64,000 nucleotides of DNA from Fluviirhizobium alvei (GTDB taxonomy: Bacteria; Pseudomonadota; Alphaproteobacteria; Rhizobiales; Rhizobiaceae): positions 62,001-126,000 of the forward strand of contig NZ_JAUOZU010000018.1 of assembly GCF_030551875.1 (NCBI RefSeq), written 5' to 3'. Below, in pieces: positions 58,509 to 64,000 of this stretch. The notes beneath the pieces are model-generated. The model was given only the letters and a program-made list of their open reading frames with translations. It had not been told where the DNA came from and did no database searches. The translations under genes were made by a program, and so were the position numbers. Each line of letters starts with the position of its first letter. Positions within the stretch are counted from its first letter, which is position 1.

Positions 58509-59654
58509 TTAGCCGCCCTTGACCGATCCAGCCAGCAGGCCGCGCACGAGGTAGCGCTGCAGGGTGAAGAAGACGAGCAAGGGGACGATGATGGTGATGA
58601 AGGCGGAGGCGGTGAGGATTTCCCAGTTGCCGCCGCGCGAGCCGAGCAGGTTGACCAGCCGGCCGGTGAGAACGAGTTCGTCCTTGCCGGTGCCCAGGAA
58701 CACCATGGCGACGAGCAGGTCGTTCCAGGTCCAGAGGAACTGGAAGATCGCAAACGATGCCAGGGCCGGGAAGGACAGGGGCAGCACGATCTTGAGGAAG
58801 ATCTCGAAATCGGATGCGCCATCGACCCGGGCCGATTCCATGATTTCCCGCGGCAGGCCGGCCATATAGTTGCGCAGAAGATAGATGGCGAGCGGCAGGC
58901 CGAAACCCATATGGGCGAGCCAGATGCCGAGATAGGTTTTCGAGGGCACGCCAAAGAAGCCGCCAACCTCGTTATAGAAGCGCAGGAGCGGGATCAGCGA
59001 CATCTGCAGCGGCACGACCAGCAGGCCGACAATGACGGCGATCAGCAAGGCGCGTCCGGGAAACTTCATCCAGGCCAATGCGTAGGCCGCAAAAGCCGCA
59101 ACCAGGATCGGGATGATGGTCGAGGGAATGGCAACCGTCAGCGAATTGATGAAGGAAGAACCGATGCCTTCGGCGGTCAGCACTTCGCGGTAATTGTCGA
59201 GCGTGAAGCGCGGGGCGATCTCGGCGACGAAGGCGATGCGCTGGCCACGCTCGGTTTCGATCTTCGTCGGCGAGACGATCTCGAAATTGCCGTCGGCACT
59301 GACGGTCAGGGTCGAGCCGTCGCGCAGCGTCGTCGATGTGCCGGGCTCGAATTCAGACGGTTTGTTGACGTTGGTGCTCCAGGCAGCAACTACGCCGCCG
59401 CGATTTTCAAGCACATTGCCGGAAATGACGAACTTGCCATCCTTTTCGACCTGGCCCGATGCGCCGGGGGCGCGGAAGACGATGTTCTGGGACGAGGTCG
59501 CAAGCGCCGTCCACCAGCCGGAAACGGCCAGCTGGTCCTTGTCGCGGAAGGAGGAGATCAGGAGACCGGCTGTCGGCAAGGTCCAGAGAACCACCAGCAG
59601 CAGCACCGAAAGATGAACGACCCAGAGAAGGGGGGAGCGTTTGGTCGACAGCAT
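58509..59654 (-). CDS. aglG: Alpha-glucoside ABC transporter permease AglG
   Basis: The 381-residue inner-membrane protein has an N-terminal helix (PLLWVVHLSVLLLVVLWTLP), a large periplasmic domain typical of MalG-like AglG (residues about 45-165), and five later membrane segments. The EAA loop is MESARVDGASDFEIFLKIVL...LPLSFPAL. The start is 5 bases after the aglF stop, with a GGAG site. It pairs with AglF to form the pore. Confidence 0.94.
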   Translation of the reverse strand: MLSTKRSPLLWVVHLSVLLLVVLWTLPTAGLLISSFRDKDQLAVSGWWTALATSSQNIVFRAPGASGQVEKDGKFVISGNVLENRGGVVAAWSTNVNKPSEFEPGTSTTLRDGSTLTVSADGNFEIVSPTKIETERGQRIAFVAEIAPRFTLDNYREVLTAEGIGSSFINSLTVAIPSTIIPILVAAFAAYALAWMKFPGRALLIAVIVGLLVVPLQMSLIPLLRFYNEVGGFFGVPSKTYLGIWLAHMGFGLPLAIYLLRNYMAGLPREIMESARVDGASDFEIFLKIVLPLSFPALASFAIFQFLWTWNDLLVAMVFLGTGKDELVLTGRLVNLLGSRGGNWEILTASAFITIIVPLLVFFTLQRYLVRGLLAGSVKGG

Positions 59655-59659
59655 CGGCG

Positions 59660-60661
59660 TTACTCCATCTCTTTGCGGGCGTTGCGGATGTTCCAGATCA
59701 TGATCGGGATGACCAGAACCATGATGACGATGGCGATGGCCGCACCGCGGCCGAAATCGCCGCCGCCTCTGAACATCCAGTCAAACATCAGGTTGGCCAG
59801 AACCTGCGTCTGCCACTGACCATTGGTCATCGCCAGAACGATATCGAACACCTTGAGAACCAGGATCGTGATCGTCGTCCAGACGACGGCAATGGTGCCC
59901 CAGATCTGCGGAACCATGATCTTGAAGAAGATCTGCAGGCCGTTGGCGCCGTCGATCACGGCGGCTTCGATCGTCTCGTCGGGGATGCCGCGAATGGCAG
60001 CCGACAGGATGACCATGGCAAATCCGGTCTGGATCCAGACGAGGATCGCCATCAGGAAGAAGTTGTTCCAGAAGGGGATGGTGATCCAGGCCTGCGGATC
60101 GCCGCCGAAATAGACGACGATGGCATTGAGAATGCCGATCTGTTCGGAACCGGCGTCCCGATAATCATAGACGAATTTCCAGATCACGGCGGCGCCGACG
60201 AAGGAAATCGCCATTGGCATGAAGATGAGCGACTTGGCGATGTTGCCCCACCAGATACGGTCGGTGAGCGCGGCGATGATCAGGCCGAAGAAGGTCGCCG
60301 CAGCCGGCACCACAAGCAGCCAGAGGAAGTTGTTGAGGATCGACTCGCGGAATTCGCGATCGCCGAACATCCAGACATAATTGTCGAAACCGACAAAGGT
60401 CTGGCCGGCCTTGTCATGCAGCGAAAGCCGGATCGATTCGAAGACGGGATAAACGAGGTAGAGGGCTAGGGCGAGCACGGCGGGAGCGAGAAACAGCCAG
60501 GGCCGGATCATCGCGGCGCGGCGCATGTTGCGCGCAGCCTGCGCGCTATCCGCCAGGCGGGCCGGAAAGACCAGATCGAGAATGAGGTTGCTGCCGTAGA
60601 AATAGGCGGCGCACCCCAGGACGCCAGCCACCATCGTTGCGATGGCATAGATCAACTGCAT
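59660..60661 (-). CDS. aglF: Alpha-glucoside ABC transporter permease AglF
   Basis: The ATG at 60661 (MQLIYAIATMVAGVLGCAAY) follows GGGAGG and gives 333 residues. Membrane segments include PWLFLAPAVLALALYLVYPV, and the permease loop is DETIEAAVIDGANGLQIFFK...MVPQIWGT. It is a MalF-like partner of AglG. It is separated from aglE by 131 bases containing a terminator-like hairpin, which should lower its expression relative to the binding protein. Confidence 0.94.
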   Translation of the reverse strand: MQLIYAIATMVAGVLGCAAYFYGSNLILDLVFPARLADSAQAARNMRRAAMIRPWLFLAPAVLALALYLVYPVFESIRLSLHDKAGQTFVGFDNYVWMFGDREFRESILNNFLWLLVVPAAATFFGLIIAALTDRIWWGNIAKSLIFMPMAISFVGAAVIWKFVYDYRDAGSEQIGILNAIVVYFGGDPQAWITIPFWNNFFLMAILVWIQTGFAMVILSAAIRGIPDETIEAAVIDGANGLQIFFKIMVPQIWGTIAVVWTTITILVLKVFDIVLAMTNGQWQTQVLANLMFDWMFRGGGDFGRGAAIAIVIMVLVIPIMIWNIRNARKEME

Positions 60662-60751
60662 CGGTTGTCCTCCCGTGTCCCGTTTATCGTTCTTCTTGTC
60701 GGGAATAGAAAATAGCAAATGCGCTTGCGCAAATCGCTGCGCCATCCAGTC

Positions 60752-60779
60752 AAAAAAGGCGGCGGGAGGGCCCGCCGCC
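60752..60779 (-). terminator. Terminator-like attenuator between aglE and aglF
   Basis: On the minus strand a perfect 9-bp stem (GGCGGCGGG with CCCGCCGCC, 4-base loop) is followed by six T residues. Within an operon, immediately after a binding-protein gene, this usually gives partial termination and higher levels of the binding protein. Confidence 0.85.
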
Positions 60780-60792
60780 AGTTTCGGGAGGT

Positions 60793-62151
60793 TTACTTGA
60801 TCGCGTCCCAGGCCTTCTGGATATCAGCCGCCACATCGGCTGCGGACTTGCCGCCGACATAATCGACCATACCTGTCCAGAAAGCGCCCGCGCCGATCTT
60901 GCCCGGCATCATGTCGGAGCCATCGAAGCGGAATGTTGTCGCATTCGTGAGGATTTCACCCATCTTCTTGGAGGGCGCATTGGCATAGGTGTCGGGGTTG
61001 ACGCCCTTGAACGGTGTCAGGAAGCTCGACTGCGCCATCCAGACTTCATGCGCGATCGGCGTCTTCAGCCATTCGATGAAAACGCGAGCCGCCGGCGTAT
61101 CCTTGGTGATCGTCACCAACGTGCCGGCACCGAGGACCGGATTGCCGAGATCGGGCTTGGAGGCATAGGGCGGTAGGTAGAAGAAGTCCGCATCTTCGCC
61201 AACCTTCGTTCCTTCCGGGAAGAAGGACGGGATGAAGGAGGCCTGGCGGTGCATGTAGCACTTCGGCGGCGAAGTGAAGAGGCCCTTCGGGCTGTCACGG
61301 AAATCGGTCGAGGCCACAGCCTTGGCGCCGCCTTCGACAAACTTGTCGTTCTTGGCAAACCAGCCGAATTCATCAATGGCGCCGACAACGGCCGGATCGG
61401 TGAAGGGGATCTCGTTCTTGACCCACTGGTCATAGACGGCAGGTGTCTGCGTCCTGAGCATCATGTCTTCGACCCAGTCGGTTGCCGGCCAGCCGGTGGC
61501 GCCGCCCGAACCGAGCCCGATGCACCAGGGGGTGCCGCCATCGGCGACGATCTTTTCGGTCAGAGCCTTGAGCTCTTCCATGGTCTTGGGCACTTCATAG
61601 CCGGCATCGGCAAAATTGTCCGGCGAATACCAGACGAGCGACTTCAGGTCAGCCTTGTAGGAAAAGCCGTAGAAGTGATTGGCGCCGTCCTTGCCCTTGT
61701 AGGTGCCGAGATCGACCCAGGACTGGCCGGCGGCGTAATTATCCTTCATCCAGGTCGCGGATGCTTCGCCGAGGTCAACAAGGAAACCCTTGGAGGCGAG
61801 ATCGGCCAGAAGGCCCGGCTGCGGCAGGATGGCGATATCCGGCGGGCTGCCGGCCTGCGTATCGATGACGATCTGCTGCTCGTAGTTTTCCGAGGACGAG
61901 TATTTCACCGTCACACCGGTCTGCTCTTCGAAATAGGCGAACACGGAGCGGAAAAGGGTTTCGTCTTCACCGCGCCATGGGCCGAAGATCGTCAGGGTCT
62001 GGCCCTTGAGGTCGTTGCTCTTCTTGAATTCCTCGAAAGAAGCCCAATTGAACTTCGCATCTTCACCCGGCTTGAACTTGAGCTCGGCGGCCTGAGCGGC
62101 GCCGGCGAACAGCGCAATTGCTGCAACGCCCATCAAAAAAGACTTCATCAT
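60793..62151 (-). CDS. aglE: Alpha-glucoside periplasmic binding protein
   Basis: The 452-residue protein has a signal peptide (MMKSFLMGVAAIALFAGAAQ, cleavage near AQA-AE) and the MalE-like extracellular solute-binding family 1 fold (LKGQTLTIFGPWRGEDETLF, DTQAGSPPDIAILPQPGLLA, PWCIGLGSGGATGWPATDWV). It binds alpha-glucosides in the periplasm and passes them to AglFG. A GGGAGGA site precedes the ATG. It is the first gene of the aglEFGAK operon, divergent from aglR. Confidence 0.95.
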   Translation of the reverse strand: MMKSFLMGVAAIALFAGAAQAAELKFKPGEDAKFNWASFEEFKKSNDLKGQTLTIFGPWRGEDETLFRSVFAYFEEQTGVTVKYSSSENYEQQIVIDTQAGSPPDIAILPQPGLLADLASKGFLVDLGEASATWMKDNYAAGQSWVDLGTYKGKDGANHFYGFSYKADLKSLVWYSPDNFADAGYEVPKTMEELKALTEKIVADGGTPWCIGLGSGGATGWPATDWVEDMMLRTQTPAVYDQWVKNEIPFTDPAVVGAIDEFGWFAKNDKFVEGGAKAVASTDFRDSPKGLFTSPPKCYMHRQASFIPSFFPEGTKVGEDADFFYLPPYASKPDLGNPVLGAGTLVTITKDTPAARVFIEWLKTPIAHEVWMAQSSFLTPFKGVNPDTYANAPSKKMGEILTNATTFRFDGSDMMPGKIGAGAFWTGMVDYVGGKSAADVAADIQKAWDAIK

Positions 62152-62251
62152 CCGATAATCCTCCCGTGGATCTGGAATGTTTTTCGCCGCAGCAGGGCGG
62201 CATGGTTCAAAGCGTTTTCGGCTGAAGGGCTTTCAAGATGTCAACCTCCCA

Positions 62252-62269
62252 TTTGAAAGCGCTTTAAAA
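62252..62269. promoter_or_regulatory. LacI-type operator near aglE (AglR site candidate)
   Basis: TTTGAAAGCGCTTTAAAA contains the perfect palindrome AAAGCGCTTT, the pattern bound by LacI/GalR-family repressors. It is 100 bases upstream of the aglE start, within the 410-base aglE-aglR divergent region. Confidence 0.8.
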
Positions 62270-62458
62270 CAATAAAGCGCATCTCCTGCGGGAAAGTCAA
62301 GCGATTTCACCGGACAAATTGGCGCATTTGCTTGGCCGATTTGTCCTGAAATATGATTAGTGTATTTAATAACAGATGTTTAGCTGATGATTGCATAGCC
62401 ACCTGAAGCCATCGAAGCGCGCCGGTATCGACTGTGAAACTCTTCGATTTTTCAATTG

Positions 62459-62472
62459 ATGGCGCTTTCAAA
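62459..62472. promoter_or_regulatory. Second AglR-like half operator near aglR
   Basis: ATGGCGCTTTCAAA is the inverse of the TTTGAAAGCGC half of the site at 62252. It lies about 90 bases upstream of the aglR start and could serve autoregulation or looping. The rest of the 62152-62561 gap is AT-rich promoter sequence with no reading frame of note. Confidence 0.55.
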
Positions 62473-62561
62473 AATTGTCATATTTAAAGTCTGGGATCGA
62501 GCGGGGAGGCTCGATGCCAAGTGCGGTCCGGTGCTGCCATCGGGGGAGGAGACAAGGTCAT

Positions 62562-63584
62562 ATGAACCTGAAGGAATTTGCTCAGGCCATCGGGATGAGC
62601 CAGACGACCGTAAGTCGGGCCCTGTCGGGCTATCCCGAGGTCAAGCCCGAGACCCGCCAGCGCATTCTCAAGCTTGCAGACGAGTTGGGCTACCATCCCA
62701 ACCGGTCGGCTGCCGGACTTGCAACCGGCCGCGCGGGTGCAGTCGGTATCGTTCTGAAGGAAGCGACGGGCTTCGATCCCAATACGACCGAATTCATGGC
62801 CGGGCTCGGGACCCGGCTCGAGACAGGCCAGATCGATATCCTCATCACGGTGGTCGATAACGAAGCCGGTGAACTGGCGGCCTATCGGCGCCTGGCTGCC
62901 TCCAAGCGCGTGGATGCGGTGATCGTCCATACGCCGAAAACGGGGGACGGACGAATGGCTTTTCTGAAGGCCCTCGGCATGCCCTTCATCGTTCATGGCC
63001 GCGGCGTTGAAGGCGAGGGCTATCCCTGGCTGGATATCGACAATTTTGGCGCTGTCCATCGCGCGACCAGCTATCTGCTGCAACTCGGCCACCGGCAGAT
63101 CGGCCTCATCAATGGTGCCCGGGGCGATGTGTTTGCCGAGCACCGGCTTGCCGGCTATCGCAAGGCCATGAAGGATTACGGAATTTCGGCTCCCGAACGA
63201 TGGATTGTGCACGGGCCGTTCACTGACGATGTCGGCTATCGGGCGACGCAGGATTTCCTGGCCCTTCCCGATCCGCCGACGGCGCTCCTGGCCGGATCGA
63301 TGATGACGGCGCTCGGGGTCATGCGCGCGGTTCGCTCGGCCGGGCTTGCGCTTGGAGCCGATATTTCGCTGATCGCCCATGATGATGTGTTCAATTACAT
63401 CAATGCCGATAACATGGTGCCGACGGTGTCGACCACCCGATCATCGATGCGCGAGGCCGGTGCGCGGATCGGCGATCTGCTGCTTCAGATGCTGTCGGGT
63501 CGCGATATCAGCAAATTCAGCGAGATCTGGCCGGTCGAACTGGTCTTGCGAGAATCCACCTGTCCGCCGCCGGTCAACCGGTAG
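62562..63584 (+). CDS. aglR: LacI-family repressor of the agl operon
   Basis: The ATG at 62562 follows GGGGGAGGAG; 340 residues. The N-terminal LacI helix-turn-helix is MNLKEFAQAIGMSQTTVSRA, LSGYPEVKPETRQRILKLAD, and the C-terminal sensor domain is a type 1 periplasmic-binding fold (AVGIVLKEATGFDPNTTEFM, LQLGHRQIGLINGARGDVFA). It lies divergent from aglE, as in S. meliloti, where AglR represses agl genes without alpha-glucosides. Its end overlaps the convergent gluconokinase gene by 11 bases. Confidence 0.93.
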   Translation: MNLKEFAQAIGMSQTTVSRALSGYPEVKPETRQRILKLADELGYHPNRSAAGLATGRAGAVGIVLKEATGFDPNTTEFMAGLGTRLETGQIDILITVVDNEAGELAAYRRLAASKRVDAVIVHTPKTGDGRMAFLKALGMPFIVHGRGVEGEGYPWLDIDNFGAVHRATSYLLQLGHRQIGLINGARGDVFAEHRLAGYRKAMKDYGISAPERWIVHGPFTDDVGYRATQDFLALPDPPTALLAGSMMTALGVMRAVRSAGLALGADISLIAHDDVFNYINADNMVPTVSTTRSSMREAGARIGDLLLQMLSGRDISKFSEIWPVELVLRESTCPPPVNR

Positions 63585-64000
63585 CGTTGAGAAACGCCGC
63601 CACGGCGGCGATCGCTTCCTGCTTGACCTCGGCAGAGGAGCCGGAAATGTCGATTGCGAGGACTGACGGTTCACCCTTCGGCGGTTCCAGAACAGCCAAT
63701 TGGTTCTTCAGCAGCGAGACCGGCATGAAATGGCCTTCGCGCCTGCTCATCCGCCCGGTCAGGAGCTCTTCCGAACCCTCGAGATAGACGAACAGCACGC
63801 GTCCGGCATGTCGCAGGCGGTCGCGGTAGGCCTTGCGCAGCGAGGAGCAGGACACGACGACCGACCGTCCCTCCCGCTGGGCGTTGCTGATGATCTGGCC
63901 GATGCGATCCAGCCAGGGCCAGCGGTCTTCATCCGTCAGCGGAATGCCGTTCGACATCTTGTCGATGTTCGCCGGCGGGTGCAGTTCGTCGCCCTCGACG
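63574..64000 (-). CDS. gntK: Gluconokinase (GntK family), N-terminus off window
   Basis: The frame continues to the right edge without a start, so about 142 C-terminal residues are seen. GntK marks are GDELHPPANIDKMSNGIPLT, DEDRWPWLDRIGQIISNAQR, SVVVSCSSLRKAYRDRLR, FVYLEGSEELLTGRMSRREG and HFMPVSLLKNQLAVLEPP. The phosphate-binding loop would be outside the window. It phosphorylates gluconate to 6-phosphogluconate for the Entner-Doudoroff or pentose phosphate route. An in-frame ATG at 63957 is internal to the conserved sequence, not the true start. Confidence 0.93.
   Translation of the reverse strand, partial: VEGDELHPPANIDKMSNGIPLTDEDRWPWLDRIGQIISNAQREGRSVVVSCSSLRKAYRDRLRHAGRVLFVYLEGSEELLTGRMSRREGHFMPVSLLKNQLAVLEPPKGEPSVLAIDISGSSAEVKQEAIAAVAAFLNATG

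Noticed and set aside
57402-59819. Plus-strand open frame of 805 codons across aglA and aglG
   Set aside because: It spans two well-recognised genes on the other strand and an intergenic gap, has no family signature and no ribosome binding site.

Overview
The window looks like a GC-rich piece of a Rhizobiaceae genome (Rhizobium / Sinorhizobium / Agrobacterium relatives). Four things point there: an aglE-F-G-A-K alpha-glucoside operon with divergent aglR laid out as in Sinorhizobium meliloti, an L-carnitine dehydrogenase fused to a thioesterase, a soluble double-PAS chemoreceptor of the McpY type, and RIME-like intergenic palindromic repeats. No rRNA, tRNA, insertion sequence, phage gene or CRISPR array was seen.

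Layout. 1-4.8 kb: branched-chain 2-oxoacid dehydrogenase genes (E2 cut by the window edge, E1 beta, E1 alpha, a small ACT-like protein) with a divergent Lrp-type regulator, then an AraC regulator. 5-6.8 kb: cytoplasmic chemoreceptor. 7-18.4 kb: a ribose-type ABC importer in which one permease is fused to an SMP-30/strictosidine-synthase-like beta-propeller and followed by a second propeller gene, plus a LysR regulator, an aldehyde dehydrogenase, an SDR and an isopropylmalate/tartrate-type dehydrogenase. 18.4-25.9 kb: PotD-like binding protein, BetI-like TetR regulator and methyltransferase, divergent from two phytoene-desaturase-like FAD oxidoreductases, a GcvT-like protein and a small unknown. 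25.9-28.5 kb: DUF1127 protein, RTX-repeat protein and a DeoR regulator. 28.5-36.9 kb: carnitine / gamma-butyrobetaine catabolism (CaiD-like hydratase, NDP-forming acyl-CoA synthetase, 65-residue protein, acyl-CoA dehydrogenase, carnitine dehydrogenase-thioesterase, 3-dehydrocarnitine cleavage enzyme) with a divergent CdhR-like activator. 36.9-43.1 kb: PotABC-like transporter without a binding protein, class III aminotransferase, small ion channel, Rieske oxygenase. 43.3-46.8 kb: LysR, GMC dehydrogenase, 3-hydroxyisobutyrate dehydrogenase-like enzyme. 47-53.7 kb: two dimethylglycine/sarcosine dehydrogenase-like FAD-GcvT proteins and a non-pyrrolysine MttB homologue. 53.8-55.6 kb: an unknown protein and a class I/II aminotransferase. 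55.8-64 kb: the agl operon, aglR and the end of a gluconokinase gene.

How the genes work together. About half the window (18-54 kb) handles methylated or quaternary amines. The carnitine block makes glycine betaine; Rieske, FAD/GcvT and MttB-type enzymes can strip N-methyl groups onto folate or corrinoid carriers. The most interesting signal is a 16-bp operator-like motif, TTGAAYGRATATTCAR, found at three places: between the methyltransferase-TetR-PotD and FAD-oxidase/GcvT operons, just upstream of the Rieske oxygenase, and between potBCA and the class III aminotransferase. It ties dispersed genes into one probable TetR regulon. Together they could form an uptake, N-demethylation and transamination route for a quaternary amino acid whose identity is not known.
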